DNA of 64,000 nt. It comes from GCA-2861595 sp035526335 (GTDB taxonomy: Bacteria; Actinomycetota; Acidimicrobiia; Acidimicrobiales; GCA-2861595). Made by a program: the position numbers and the translations under genes. The DNA is taken from assembly GCA_035526335.1 (NCBI GenBank), contig DATLCN010000055.1, forward strand, positions 16,905-80,904. The letters run 5' to 3'. The notes below the pieces were generated by a model. It made no database searches, had not been told where the DNA came from, and saw only the letters and a program-made list of their open reading frames with translations. Of the stretch, positions 43,857 through 53,661 are shown in pieces (the stretch's first letter is position 1; every line of letters starts with the position of its first letter).

Positions 43857-46592
43857 GTGCAGGACCGAACCGACCCCGACGAGGATCTTCGCGCCGACAT
43901 CCGCCTCCTCGGCACGCTCCTGGGCCAGACACTGGTGCGCCAGGTCGGGCCCGAGCTGTTGGCACTGGTCGAGCGGGTGCGGGAGCTCAGCCGCCACGGA
44001 CGTCAGGATCCCGATGCCGACGGGATGGCCGCCGTCCTGGGTGAGCTCGAGCTTCCCACGGCCATCGCCCTGGCCCGCGCCTTCTCGTCCTACTTCCACC
44101 TCGCCAACACCGCCGAGCAGGTCCACCGTGCCGCCGCCCTCGACCGCGGGAGAGCGAGCCACGGCAGCGCCATCCAGCAGATGGCGGCCAAGGTCGCCGC
44201 CGATCCCGCGGCCGTGGCCGAGCTCCGGGGTTGCGCGGCCCGCATCGAGCTACGGCCGGTGTTCACCGCCCACCCGACCGAGGTGGCCCGGCGCTCCGTT
44301 CTCATCAAGCTGCGCCGGGTGGGCGAGTTGCTCGAGCAGCGCAGCCGCAGCGCCACGGGCCAGCACGAGTCGATCGACGCCCGCCTCGCAGAGATCATCG
44401 ACCTGTTGTGGCAGACCGACGAGCTGCGCCGGGAGCGCCCGACCCCCGCACAGGAGGCCGGGGCGGTGAACTTCTACCTCGACGACCTCGCCCGCAACGT
44501 CGTCCCCGGGGTCGTGCACGACTTCGTGGGCCAGCTCGCCAAGCTCGGCGCCGAGTTGGCACCCGGCGCCACACCGCTGCACTTCGGAACCTGGGTGGGC
44601 GGCGACCGGGACGGCAACCCCAACGTGACGCCGGCCGTCACGATGGCCGTACTGGCCCAGCAGCACCAGACCGGGCTCGAGATGCTGCTCAGCGGAATCG
44701 ACGTGCTGACGACGGAGTTGAGCTGCTCCACCCAGATCGTCGACGTCTCGAGCGAGCTGTCGGCCAGCCTGGAAAAGGAGAAGGATCTGTTCCCCGAGGT
44801 TGTGAAACGCTTCGGCCGGCTGAACGCCGAGGAGCCGTACCGCCTCAAGGCTTCCTTCATCCGGGAGCGGTTGCGCAACACCCAGACGCGGCTGGCCGAA
44901 GGACGCCCGGTCGTCTCCGCCACTGAGTACGCGGATTCCGTCGACCTTCTGGCCGACCTCGAACTGATACGCAAGTCGTTGCTAGCCAACCGGGGCGAGC
45001 TCGCGGCCAACGGGTCCCTGGCCCGGCTGATGCGGACCGTGACCGCCTTCCGGTTCCACGTCGCCACCCTCGACATCAGGGAGCACGCGGAGCGCCACCA
45101 CCGGGCTCTGGAGGCGATGATCGGCCACGGCGAGACGGTCGTCCCGTACGCGGCCCTCGGCCGGAGGGACCGGTTCGAGCTGCTGGCCCGGCTGCTGCAG
45201 AGCCGGCGACCCCTGGTCGGTCCCGTCACCACCCTCGACGGCGAGGCGGCCGCCGTCCTCTCGCTGTTCACGACCATCCGGGTCGCTCTGGATCGCTTCG
45301 GGTCCAGGGCCGTGGAGAGCTACGTGGTGTCCATGACCAAGGGCCCGGACGACGTTCTGGCCGCCGTTGTCCTCGCCCGGGAGGCGGAACTGATCGACAT
45401 CCACCACGGGGTCGCCCGTATCGGCTTCGTGCCCCTGCTGGAGACGGTCCACGAGCTGCAGTGCGCCGGCGACATCCTCGACGACCTGCTGTCGGAGCCG
45501 GGCTACCGGACGGTCGTCCGGCTACGGGCAGACGTCCAGGAGGTGATGCTCGGCTACTCGGACTCCAACAAGGACACCGGGATCACCACGTCCCAATGGG
45601 AGATACACAAGGCACAGCGCCTCCTCCGCGACGTATCCCTCCGCCACGGGGTGCATCTCCGCCTTTTCCACGGACGGGGCGGCACCGTCGGCCGCGGCGG
45701 CGGTCCCACCCACGACGCCATCCTGGCCCAGCCATTCGGGGTCCTCCAGGGGTCGATGAAGCTCACGGAGCAGGGCGAGGTCATCTCGGACAAGTACCTG
45801 CTCCCGAGCCTGGCCCGCCACAACCTCGAGCTGGCCCTGGCCGCCGTGGCCGAGGCGACCGTGCTCCACCAGACCTCGAGGCTGACGGTGGAGACGCTTC
45901 TCAAGTGGGACAGGACCATGGATGCCATCTCGACCTCGGCCGGCGCCGCGTACCGCTCGCTGCTCGCCGATCCCGGCTTCCCCGAGTACTTCTGCTCGTC
46001 GACACCGGTGGAGGAGTTGAGCGAGCTGAACATCGGGTCGCGCCCGTCACGGCGGGCCGTCGAGGCCTCCGTCGCCGACCTCGGACAACTGCGGGCCATC
46101 CCCTGGGTATTCGCCTGGACGCAGTCCCGACAGATCATCCCGGGTTGGTTCGGGCTGGGGTCGGGGCTCGCCTCGGCGCGGGAGGGCGATGCCGGGGAGC
46201 TGGCCGACATGTACGCCGGGTGGCACTTCTTCCGCACCTTCATCTCCAACGTGGAAATGGTCCTGGCAAAGGTCGATCTCGGCATCGCCGGCCGTTACGT
46301 CGAGCGCCTGGTCGCGCCGGGCCTCCACCGGCTCTTCGACACCATCCGGGCCGAGTACGAGCTCACCGTGGCCGAGGTGCTGGCCGTCACCGGCCAGTCG
46401 AGGCTGCTCGAGCGACAGCCCGCCCTGAGACGCACCCTCGGCGTGCGCGACCTGTACCTTGACCCGATCAGCCACCTGCAGGTCAACCTCCTCTCCCGGT
46501 GGCGCCAGAGCGGGCAACCCGACCCGCTCCTCCGCCGGGGTCTCCTTCTCACCGTCAACGGCATCGCCGCCGGCCTTCGAAACACCGGCTGA
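43857..46592 (+). CDS. ppc: Phosphoenolpyruvate carboxylase
   Basis: A 911-residue enzyme forming oxaloacetate from PEP and bicarbonate. The catalytic His is in VFTAHPTEVARRS, the Lys region in MLGYSDSNKDTGI, and the glycine-rich loop in FHGRGGTVGRGGGPTHDA; the C-terminal end GIAAGLRNTG is typical. Full length, no interruptions. GTG 43857 is 18 bases after the phosphoesterase. Confidence 0.97.
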   Translation: MQDRTDPDEDLRADIRLLGTLLGQTLVRQVGPELLALVERVRELSRHGRQDPDADGMAAVLGELELPTAIALARAFSSYFHLANTAEQVHRAAALDRGRASHGSAIQQMAAKVAADPAAVAELRGCAARIELRPVFTAHPTEVARRSVLIKLRRVGELLEQRSRSATGQHESIDARLAEIIDLLWQTDELRRERPTPAQEAGAVNFYLDDLARNVVPGVVHDFVGQLAKLGAELAPGATPLHFGTWVGGDRDGNPNVTPAVTMAVLAQQHQTGLEMLLSGIDVLTTELSCSTQIVDVSSELSASLEKEKDLFPEVVKRFGRLNAEEPYRLKASFIRERLRNTQTRLAEGRPVVSATEYADSVDLLADLELIRKSLLANRGELAANGSLARLMRTVTAFRFHVATLDIREHAERHHRALEAMIGHGETVVPYAALGRRDRFELLARLLQSRRPLVGPVTTLDGEAAAVLSLFTTIRVALDRFGSRAVESYVVSMTKGPDDVLAAVVLAREAELIDIHHGVARIGFVPLLETVHELQCAGDILDDLLSEPGYRTVVRLRADVQEVMLGYSDSNKDTGITTSQWEIHKAQRLLRDVSLRHGVHLRLFHGRGGTVGRGGGPTHDAILAQPFGVLQGSMKLTEQGEVISDKYLLPSLARHNLELALAAVAEATVLHQTSRLTVETLLKWDRTMDAISTSAGAAYRSLLADPGFPEYFCSSTPVEELSELNIGSRPSRRAVEASVADLGQLRAIPWVFAWTQSRQIIPGWFGLGSGLASAREGDAGELADMYAGWHFFRTFISNVEMVLAKVDLGIAGRYVERLVAPGLHRLFDTIRAEYELTVAEVLAVTGQSRLLERQPALRRTLGVRDLYLDPISHLQVNLLSRWRQSGQPDPLLRRGLLLTVNGIAAGLRNTG

Positions 46593-46621
46593 GGGCGAGC
46601 GGCTGCGGCGCCCACCCCAGG

Positions 46622-46627
46622 TACGGT
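46622..46627 (+). promoter_or_regulatory. Putative -10 element, leaderless fbiC
   Basis: GGTACGGT: TACGGT ends seven bases before ATG 46635; it decides this start over GTG 46626. Confidence 0.5.
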
Positions 46628-46634
46628 GTCGTCG

Positions 46635-48929
46635 ATGGGACCCGACCTGCTCGGAGCGCCCCTCCCGGAGCTGCTCGAGGCGGCGGCGGCGGTGAGGGAC
46701 GGGACCCACGGCCGGCGGATCACCTACTCCCCCAAGGTGTTCGTCCCACTGACCCAGCTCTGCCGAGACCGCTGCGGCTACTGCACCTTCGCCCAGCCGC
46801 CGGCCCGCATGGAAGCGCCTTACCTCACGCCCGAGCAGGTGCTCGACATCGCCCGCGCCGGCGCCGGCGCCGGCTGCCGGGAGGCTCTCTTCACCCTGGG
46901 GGAGAGGCCGGAGCTTCTTTACCCGGTCGCCGCCGAGTGGCTCGCCGCCAACGGTTACGGCTCCACCCTCGAGTATCTCGGTGCGGTCTGCGCCCTCGTC
47001 AGGGACGAGACCGGACTGCTCCCCCACGGCAACGCCGGCGCGCTGATCCGTGACGAGCTGGGCGCCCTCCGCCCGGTCACCGCCTCACAGGGGATGATGC
47101 TGGAGGCGCTCGATCCGGGCCTCGGCTGCCACCAGGGATCTCCGGACAAGACCCCGGAGCGGCGCCTGGCGACGCTCGAGGCCGCCGGAGAGCTGGGGAT
47201 CCCGTTCACGACCGGAATCCTGTGCGGTATCGGCGAGAGCCGCCACGACCGCATCGGTGCCCTACGCGCCATAGCGTCCTCCCACCGCCGGCACGGACAC
47301 GTGCAGGAGGTCATCGTCCAGAACTTCCTCCCCAAGCCGGGAACGACGATGCACCTGGCTCCACCCTGCCCGCCTGATGAGCTCCTCTGGTCCCTGGCCG
47401 TAGCCCGCTTGGTGCTCCCTCCGGAGATACACCTGCAGGCACCCCCCAACCTGTCGGAGGACTTCGGGCGGCTTCTCGACGCCGGCATCGACGACTGGGG
47501 GGGGATCTCACCGGTCACCGCGGATCACGTCAACCCCGAGCGCCCGTGGCCCGCCCTGGAGAAGCTGGCCGGCGCGTCCGAGGCTCGGGGCTTCGCCCTG
47601 GTGCCCCGGCTGACCGTGTACCCGGAGTTCAGCCGGGATCCGCAGCGCTGGCTGTCGCCGGCCATGCGCTTCCCGGTCATGGACCTGGCCGACGCCGAAG
47701 GCCTGGCCCGGGACGATACGGGCTGGTACGCCGGTACGACCGCCCCCCCACCGGCACTGGTGCCGACCGCCGGCACCCCGACCTTCCCCGGTCCCCTGGC
47801 CGGCGGCCACAGCCCGGCGGCCGACGTGCTCGCCGGGTGGCGGTCGGGCCAGGAGCTGGGCGACCAGGAGTTGGTGACTCTGTTCGCCGCCAGGGGCGCG
47901 GACGTGGCCGCCGTGGTGGCCGTCGCCGATCAGCTCAGGCGTGAGACCGTCGGTGACGACGTCACCTGGGTGGCGAACCGCAACATCAACTACACCAACG
48001 TCTGCACCTTCAAGTGCCGATTCTGCGCCTTCTCCAAGGGCCCGCTCTCGCTGAACCTCCGCGGTGAGCCCTACCTGCTGGATCTCGAGGAGATCACGAG
48101 CCGGGTGGTCGAAGCCGAAGCGCGTGGTGCCACCGAGGTCTGCCTCCAGGGCGGTATCCATCCGAGTTTCGACGGCGAATACTACGTGGAGGTCATCGCC
48201 GCAGTTCGTGCTGCGTCGCCCACCATCCACATCCACGGGTTCACCGCGCTCGAGGTCACCGAGGGGGCCCGGCGGCTCGCCGAGCCGCTGGAGAGCTACC
48301 TACGGCGCCTCGTCGCCGCCGGCCTCAGGAGCCTGCCGGGGACCGCTGCGGAGATACTCGACGACGAGATCCGGGCCACCCTGTGCCCTGACAAGATCGA
48401 CACCGATGAGTGGATCGAGGCCCACCGCACGGCCCACCGGGTCGGCCTCCGCTCCAACATCACGATCATGTTCGGGACGATCGAGAGCCCCGTCCACTGG
48501 GCCCGCCACATCATGCGGACACGTGCGCTGCAGCAGGAAACGGGCGGATTCACCGAGTTCGTTCCTCTTCCCTTCGTCCACATGGCCGCACCCATCTACC
48601 TCCAGCGGGCCAGCCGCAGGGGGCCCACCTTCCGGGAGGTGCTGCTCATGCACGCGGTCGCCCGCATCGCCTATCACCCGGTGGTGAAGAACATCCAGGT
48701 GTCGTGGGTGAAAATGGGACCGCAGGGGGCGCGCCAGGCCCTTCAAGCCGGCGCCAACGATCTCGGCGGCACGCTGATGGACGAGAACATCTCCCGGGCC
48801 GCCGGAGCGGCCCACGGTCAGGGGATGGACAAGGCCTCCCTCGCCGCGGTCGTGGAGCCCCTCGGTCGCCCCCTTCTCCAACGCACGACGCTCTACGACA
48901 CCGCCGGCGTTCCCGCCGGCCGGGCCTGA
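46635..48929 (+). CDS. fbiC: FO synthase, CofG-CofH fusion (F420 biosynthesis)
   Basis: A 764-residue enzyme with two radical-SAM domains that makes the 7,8-didemethyl-8-hydroxy-5-deazariboflavin core of F420 from a flavin-pathway intermediate and tyrosine. The CofG domain has C43, C47 and C50 in CRDRCGYC; the CofH domain has C457, C461 and C464 in CTFKCRFC, preceded by NINYTNV. A Pro/Ala linker joins the two around residues 375-395. The fused form is typical of actinobacteria. fbiA, fbiB and fbiD are not in the window. Confidence 0.97.
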   Translation: MGPDLLGAPLPELLEAAAAVRDGTHGRRITYSPKVFVPLTQLCRDRCGYCTFAQPPARMEAPYLTPEQVLDIARAGAGAGCREALFTLGERPELLYPVAAEWLAANGYGSTLEYLGAVCALVRDETGLLPHGNAGALIRDELGALRPVTASQGMMLEALDPGLGCHQGSPDKTPERRLATLEAAGELGIPFTTGILCGIGESRHDRIGALRAIASSHRRHGHVQEVIVQNFLPKPGTTMHLAPPCPPDELLWSLAVARLVLPPEIHLQAPPNLSEDFGRLLDAGIDDWGGISPVTADHVNPERPWPALEKLAGASEARGFALVPRLTVYPEFSRDPQRWLSPAMRFPVMDLADAEGLARDDTGWYAGTTAPPPALVPTAGTPTFPGPLAGGHSPAADVLAGWRSGQELGDQELVTLFAARGADVAAVVAVADQLRRETVGDDVTWVANRNINYTNVCTFKCRFCAFSKGPLSLNLRGEPYLLDLEEITSRVVEAEARGATEVCLQGGIHPSFDGEYYVEVIAAVRAASPTIHIHGFTALEVTEGARRLAEPLESYLRRLVAAGLRSLPGTAAEILDDEIRATLCPDKIDTDEWIEAHRTAHRVGLRSNITIMFGTIESPVHWARHIMRTRALQQETGGFTEFVPLPFVHMAAPIYLQRASRRGPTFREVLLMHAVARIAYHPVVKNIQVSWVKMGPQGARQALQAGANDLGGTLMDENISRAAGAAHGQGMDKASLAAVVEPLGRPLLQRTTLYDTAGVPAGRA

Positions 48930-48933
48930 GTAG

Positions 48934-50007
48934 TTGGTCGAACGTCAACCCCACTACCGGACCGGGCGGGCCGATCTGGACCAGAAGCTGGACGAGCTGC
49001 TGGACGCCGCCGGCGCCGGCGGCAACCGGGACCAGCTCTTCGAGATCCTGGCCGCGGCCACGCGCCTGGCCGGCGCCGAGGTGGACCGGCTCAGCCTCAA
49101 GATCACCAACGCCGCGCTGCGGGAGCTGACCCGGGCCTTCCGTATCTTCGCCCCATACCGGGGCGTGCCCAAGGTCACCATGTTCGGCTCGGCCCGCACA
49201 CTCGCCGACGACCCGCTCTACGCCCAGGCCCGCGACCTGGCCCGCCTGCTGGCCGCGACGGGATGGATGGTGGTCACGGGGGGCGGGCCCGGGATCATGG
49301 CGGCCGGCCTCGAGGGTGCGGGCCGGAAGCACTCCTTCGGCATCAACATCCGCCTCCCCTTCGAGCAGGGTGCCAACGAGTTCATCGCCGGCGACCCCAA
49401 GCTCGTCACCATGAAGTACTTCTTCACCCGCAAGCTCATGCTGCTGAAGGAGTCCGACGGCTTCGTGGTGCTGCCCGGTGGCTTCGGCACTCTCGACGAG
49501 GCCTTGGAGCTGCTCACCCTCATGCAGACCGGCAAGGCCGACCCGTGTCCCGTCGTTCTGCTGGAGGTGCCGGGAGGTACCTATTGGCACGCCTGGGAGA
49601 GGTTCGTGGCCGATGAGGTCATCACCCGCGGACTGGCGTCCCCCGAGGACCGCGCGCTGTACCGGGTCGCCGACGACGTCACCGATGCCGTCGCCGAGAT
49701 CCTCGGCTTCTACCGCAACTACCACTCCCGCCGTTCGGTGGGGGACCAGTTCGTGATCCGCCTCCTCGCGCCTCCCACCCCCGCCGAGGTCGCCGCCCTG
49801 TCCGAGGAGTTCGCCGACATCTGCAGCGAAGGCGCCATCGCGCCGTCCGGCCCCCTGCCGGCGGAGATCGAGGACGGCGACCAGCTCGACCTGCCGCGGA
49901 TCGTGTTCTCGTTCGACCGCATGAGCCACGGGCGCCTGCGCGTCCTGATCGACCGCCTCAACACCCTCGACAGTGCGCCGCCACCTGCCGCCGTTCCCCC
50001 TGCCTGA
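48934..50007 (+). CDS. LOG-family (TIGR00730-like) Rossmann-fold protein
   Basis: A 357-residue protein with the core of cytokinin-riboside-phosphate phosphoribohydrolases/pyrimidine-nucleosidase-like proteins: TGGGPGIMAAGLEGAG and VVLPGGFGTLDEALELLT (PGGxGTxxE). It has longer N- and C-terminal extensions than plain LOG proteins. Start TTG 48934 is four bases after fbiC; no better codon lies upstream of the conserved part. The likely reaction is cleavage of a nucleoside 5'-monophosphate, but the substrate is open. Confidence 0.9.
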   Translation: MVERQPHYRTGRADLDQKLDELLDAAGAGGNRDQLFEILAAATRLAGAEVDRLSLKITNAALRELTRAFRIFAPYRGVPKVTMFGSARTLADDPLYAQARDLARLLAATGWMVVTGGGPGIMAAGLEGAGRKHSFGINIRLPFEQGANEFIAGDPKLVTMKYFFTRKLMLLKESDGFVVLPGGFGTLDEALELLTLMQTGKADPCPVVLLEVPGGTYWHAWERFVADEVITRGLASPEDRALYRVADDVTDAVAEILGFYRNYHSRRSVGDQFVIRLLAPPTPAEVAALSEEFADICSEGAIAPSGPLPAEIEDGDQLDLPRIVFSFDRMSHGRLRVLIDRLNTLDSAPPPAAVPPA

Positions 50008-50021
50008 CCAGCGGTGGGGGG

Positions 50022-50219
50022 TCAGACGTCCTCGGCCTGGCCGAGGAGGTGGTACGCCTTGTCCACGGACCGGCGCGCGCGGGTGAGGCGACGCTCCTGT
50101 GCCGCGGGGTCGCCTTCGGCTCCGTCCAGCGCGGCCCGGAGGCGGGCGAGGGCGAGATCGCCGATCTCCGAGGAGATGTCGGCCAGTCGCTGTCGCAGGT
50201 CCTCCACGTCGCCGGCCAT
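50022..50219 (-). CDS. Small helical protein, unknown
   Basis: A 65-residue protein predicted to form two helices or a short coiled coil (VEDLRQRLADISSEIGDLAL; QERRLTRARRSVDKAYHLL). Heptad-like Leu/Ile spacing and codon use like real genes support it, but no family was recognised. It is convergent with the LOG gene and divergent from the M20 peptidase. Confidence 0.55.
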   Translation of the reverse strand: MAGDVEDLRQRLADISSEIGDLALARLRAALDGAEGDPAAQERRLTRARRSVDKAYHLLGQAEDV

Positions 50220-50247
50220 GCCGGTCAGCCTCGCGCACAGGGGCCGG

Positions 50248-50253
50248 TAGCGT
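50248..50253 (+). promoter_or_regulatory. Putative -10 element, leaderless M20 peptidase
   Basis: GGTAGCGT: TAGCGT ends nine bases before ATG 50263. Confidence 0.5.
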
Positions 50254-50262
50254 CGGCGCAGG

Positions 50263-51642
50263 ATGGTTGACCTGGCGCTGGCCGACTACGTGGCGACCGA
50301 GAAGGAGCGCATCATCGCCACGCTGTTCGAGTGGCTGCGGATCCCATCGATCTCCGCCCATCCCGCCCGCGCCGTGGACGTGGTGCGGTCGGCCCGTTTT
50401 GTCGCCGGACTACTGGAGGAGGCCGGGCTTGAGCACGTTGAGGTGCTCGAGACCGCCGGCGCGCCCGCCGTCTACGGCGACTGGCTCCATGCCGGCGCCG
50501 GCGCCCCCACCGTGGTGGTCTACGGGCACCACGACGTCCAGCCCGCCGACCCCGAGGAGGCGTGGACCTCTCCTCCCTTCGAGCCGGTGATGATGGACGG
50601 CGAGTGCCGGGCCCGCGGCGCAGTCGACGACAAGGGGCAGGTCCTGTACGAGATCGAGGCGGCGAGGGGGCTGTTGCGCCGGGACGGGCGCCTGCCGGTC
50701 AACATCAAGTTCCTGATCGAGGGCGAGGAGGAGGTCGGCAGCCCCCATTTCGAGGCGCTCCTGGAGGCTGAGGCGGAGCGGCTCCGGTGCGATGCCGTCG
50801 TGGTGTCCGATACCACGATGTGGGCACCCGAGGTGCCGTCCGTCTGCATGGGAATGCGCGGTCTGGCAGCCTTCGACCTGGTCGTGCGCACCGCCACCTC
50901 GGATTTGCACTCGGGCAGCTTCGGCGGCTCGGTTCCCAATCCGGTGCACCTGCTCGCCGGCATGGTGGCAGCACTGCACGATGACCAGGGCAAGGTCACT
51001 CTTCCCGGCTTCTACGACGACATCCGGCCCTTGACACCCGCAGAACACGACTCCCTGGGACTGCTGCCCTTCGACGACACGGACTGGAAGTCGAAGGCCG
51101 GGGTGCAGCTTCTCGCCGGCGAGGCGGGCCACTCCACCCTCGAGCGGGTGTGGACCAGACCCACCTGCGAGGTGGTCGGGTTCACCGGCGGCTACGGCGG
51201 AGACGGCGTCAAGACCATCGTTCCCGCGTCAGCCAACGCCAAGATCACCTTCCGGCTGGTCGCCGACCAGGATCCCGGCAAGGTGGCCGGCGCCTTCCGG
51301 CGCTGGGTGGACACCACCCTGCCGGAGGGTGTGCGCTGGGAGCTGACGGCGCTGGGAGCGGTAGCGCCTGCCCTCACGCCCGCCGGGCATCCTGCGGTCG
51401 GAGCGCTCTGCCGGGCCATCGAACGGGTGTGGGGCACCGCTCCCCTGTTCACGCGGGAGGGTGGCAGCGGCCCGGAGGAGGCGTTGGGCCGGGTGCTCGG
51501 CGCGCCGGTGCTCTACCTCGGCATCGGCCTGCCGGACGACCGCTTCCACGCGCCCAACGAACGTCTGGTCATGGACCAGTTCTGGAAAGGCCTCCTGGCC
51601 GCGGGCGAGCTGTGGCTCGAGCTGGGAGCGGGCCAGGCGTGA
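50263..51642 (+). CDS. M20-family dipeptidase/metallopeptidase
   Basis: A 459-residue zinc aminoacyl-peptidase. Metal and catalytic motifs: VVVYGHHDVQPAD (first His and Asp), ARGAVDDKGQ (bridging Asp), IEGEEEVGSPHFE (general-base Glu and metal Glu), and a lid domain with DLHSGSFGGSV. This is the cytosolic beta-Ala-His/CNDP-like subfamily. The substrate dipeptide is unknown. It overlaps the next gene by four bases (GTGA). Confidence 0.94.
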   Translation: MVDLALADYVATEKERIIATLFEWLRIPSISAHPARAVDVVRSARFVAGLLEEAGLEHVEVLETAGAPAVYGDWLHAGAGAPTVVVYGHHDVQPADPEEAWTSPPFEPVMMDGECRARGAVDDKGQVLYEIEAARGLLRRDGRLPVNIKFLIEGEEEVGSPHFEALLEAEAERLRCDAVVVSDTTMWAPEVPSVCMGMRGLAAFDLVVRTATSDLHSGSFGGSVPNPVHLLAGMVAALHDDQGKVTLPGFYDDIRPLTPAEHDSLGLLPFDDTDWKSKAGVQLLAGEAGHSTLERVWTRPTCEVVGFTGGYGGDGVKTIVPASANAKITFRLVADQDPGKVAGAFRRWVDTTLPEGVRWELTALGAVAPALTPAGHPAVGALCRAIERVWGTAPLFTREGGSGPEEALGRVLGAPVLYLGIGLPDDRFHAPNERLVMDQFWKGLLAAGELWLELGAGQA

Positions 51643-52367
51643 CCGTTCCGGACAGCGCCCACGAGATGGTGAGCTTCGAGGACGACGAGGAGGAGCGGAC
51701 CTGGCTGTTCGACGTCACCTTCCTGCTCAGCAGCTGGATTTGCATCTTCGGGCGGGGATGCCAGGGCGTGCTCACCGGCCCCGCCGCTGAGCGGGTTCAG
51801 GGCTGTTGCTCGTACGGCGCCCACTTCACCGACGACGACGACGTGGCCCGGGTGGAGGCGGCGGCGACCACGCTCACGTCCGAGCAGTGGCAGTTCCGGG
51901 CCCAGGGTCTGCGGCGCGGTGTGACCAAGACCAGCGGTGCCGGCGAGCGCACCACCCGCCTGGTCCAGGATGCCTGTGTGTTCCTCAACCGGCCCGATTT
52001 CGCCCGGGGCCCAGGATGCGCTCTCCATCTGGCGGCTCTCGACCGGGCCGAAGCCGCCCTCGATCTCAAGCCGAACGTCTGCTGGCAGCTGCCGCTGCGG
52101 CGGGAGGACACCGACGACGGCCACGGCCACATCACGTCGGCCATCACCCAGTGGGATCGACGCCACTGGGGGGCCGGAGGCGCGGACTTCCACTGGTGGT
52201 GCACCGAGGCTCCCGAAGCTTTCGCCGGCCAGGAGCCGGTCTACCTGGCCATGCGGGAGGAACTGACTGCCATGGTGGGCCCCGCCGTCTACGACCGCCT
52301 ACTCGCCTATCTCGTGGCCCGCAGTTCCGATTGGACCCCCCTACCCCACCCCGCGGTCCGGGGCTGA
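51639..52367 (+). CDS. Cys-rich protein, YkgJ/DUF3109-like
   Basis: A 242-residue protein with seven to eight Cys in conserved-looking contexts: SSWICIFGRGCQGVLTG, VQGCCSYGAHF, DACVFLN, GPGCALHLAAL and KPNVCWQLPL. The CxxxxC, CC and GCALH pattern recalls metal-chelating YkgJ/DUF3109 proteins; an Fe-S or zinc centre is plausible. GTG 51639 is coupled to the peptidase gene. A larger ORF starting at 51150 overlaps the peptidase and is wrong in its first part. Confidence 0.75.
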   Translation: MTVPDSAHEMVSFEDDEEERTWLFDVTFLLSSWICIFGRGCQGVLTGPAAERVQGCCSYGAHFTDDDDVARVEAAATTLTSEQWQFRAQGLRRGVTKTSGAGERTTRLVQDACVFLNRPDFARGPGCALHLAALDRAEAALDLKPNVCWQLPLRREDTDDGHGHITSAITQWDRRHWGAGGADFHWWCTEAPEAFAGQEPVYLAMREELTAMVGPAVYDRLLAYLVARSSDWTPLPHPAVRG

Positions 52368-52385
52368 GGGGCCCGGGCAGGGGTG

Positions 52386-53654
52386 TCAGCCGCTGCGGAG
52401 GCCCCGCAGGGCGGGCCAGAGGGCAGCGGCGGTGGTGTGCCAGTCGTAGAGGCTCCCGCCGATGCCGCGGGTGTCGGCGATGGCCCGGATGTACCCGTCG
52501 ACGTCACCGGCGTTGGTGCTGGTACCGATGCCACCGATGGGGTGCACCGGCGCGTCCGGCTGCCCGAGGCCGGCCCGCAGGCGCTCGACGTTCTCGCGCG
52601 TGTAGCGATAGGCGTCGCGATAACCGGAGTCGGCCTTGCGGTTCGTCCAGTAGCCCATAGTCATCCACAGGTCGTAGGACCGGGCGATCTCGTGGTAGGG
52701 GAAGTTGGGCCAGAAGTTGGGATTGACCACCTCGAGCACGACCGGCGGGAGGACGATGGCGGCGATGGTCCGACCTGGGAGCGACTGGCGCAGGGACGAA
52801 CTGAGCTCCACCAGGCGGCGGTTCCGCTCGTTCACGTCGCCCACGTTCCGGGCTTCGATGTCGACCGCCAAACCGTCGATTCCCGGTAGCGCGGCTACGG
52901 CCTGCAGGCGCCGCAGGTCCCGCCCCACGTCGACCAGTGTCGGCAGGTACCAGACCACGACGTTGACGCCGCGGGCGCCGGCGCGGTCGATGTACGCCTG
53001 CAGTAACTCGGGCTCGAGAACGTCGGAGGGCGCATCGTGCTTGGATGCCTGGATGTACAGGGTCTGCACTCCGGCCTCGGCCATGCGGTCCAGGTCATCG
53101 GGCGAAGTCGTCGGGCGGCCGTTGGTGTAGGTGTTGCTCCAGTCGTAGACGTCCACCCATGTCCCGAGGCCCCGGTACGGCCCGATTTCCTCGGCCGTCA
53201 CGGGTGTGGGCTGCGCTCCGGTCACCAGCGGCGCCGGCGCCGGCGCCGGTGCGGCCGTGCTGGGAAGAGGGGGCGGCGGAGTGGTGGTGGTCGCAGCCGT
53301 GGTCGTCGGCGGAGCCGGCGGAGCCGTGGCGGGAACGTTGACCGGCGCGGTGGTGGTGGGAACCGTCGTGGTGGCGGGCGGGGGCGGAAGCGCCGTGGAC
53401 GGTGGAAGTGTCCCGGCGGCAGCCACGGCCGGCGGCGGCCCGAGCGGGCCCTCATGGGTCCCGACCTTCACGGTCGCCGTCAGCATGAGCAGGGCGATCA
53501 GGATGCGCAGGAGGGGGAGAAGTCGCGGGTGACGGTTCCGACCGGCCCGGCCCGCGACCTCCGCCAACCGCGCCACCGGATCGCCGGCACCCGTGCCGCC
53601 GGCGCCGCCGCCGGCCTGCTCCAGATCGTCCTCGCCCCCCCGCCTTCGCCCCAC
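52386..53654 (-). CDS. Membrane-anchored TIM-barrel (glycoside-hydrolase-like) protein
   Basis: A 422-residue protein: short cytoplasmic N-terminus, one membrane helix (LLPLLRILIALLMLTATVKV), a Pro/Thr/Ala-rich linker of about 95 residues, and a C-terminal barrel (WVDVYDWSNTY, VQTLYIQASKHD, NVVVWYLPTLVD, DGLAVDIEARNVGD, YDLWMTMGYW) with acidic residues at strand ends as in glycosidases. The substrate and true family are unknown. Start GTG 53654 avoids overlap with the upstream gene; GTG 53717 is an alternative that would overlap it by 56 bases. Confidence 0.8.
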   Translation of the reverse strand: MGRRRGGEDDLEQAGGGAGGTGAGDPVARLAEVAGRAGRNRHPRLLPLLRILIALLMLTATVKVGTHEGPLGPPPAVAAAGTLPPSTALPPPPATTTVPTTTAPVNVPATAPPAPPTTTAATTTTPPPPLPSTAAPAPAPAPLVTGAQPTPVTAEEIGPYRGLGTWVDVYDWSNTYTNGRPTTSPDDLDRMAEAGVQTLYIQASKHDAPSDVLEPELLQAYIDRAGARGVNVVVWYLPTLVDVGRDLRRLQAVAALPGIDGLAVDIEARNVGDVNERNRRLVELSSSLRQSLPGRTIAAIVLPPVVLEVVNPNFWPNFPYHEIARSYDLWMTMGYWTNRKADSGYRDAYRYTRENVERLRAGLGQPDAPVHPIGGIGTSTNAGDVDGYIRAIADTRGIGGSLYDWHTTAAALWPALRGLRSG

Positions 53655-53661
53655 GACCGTG

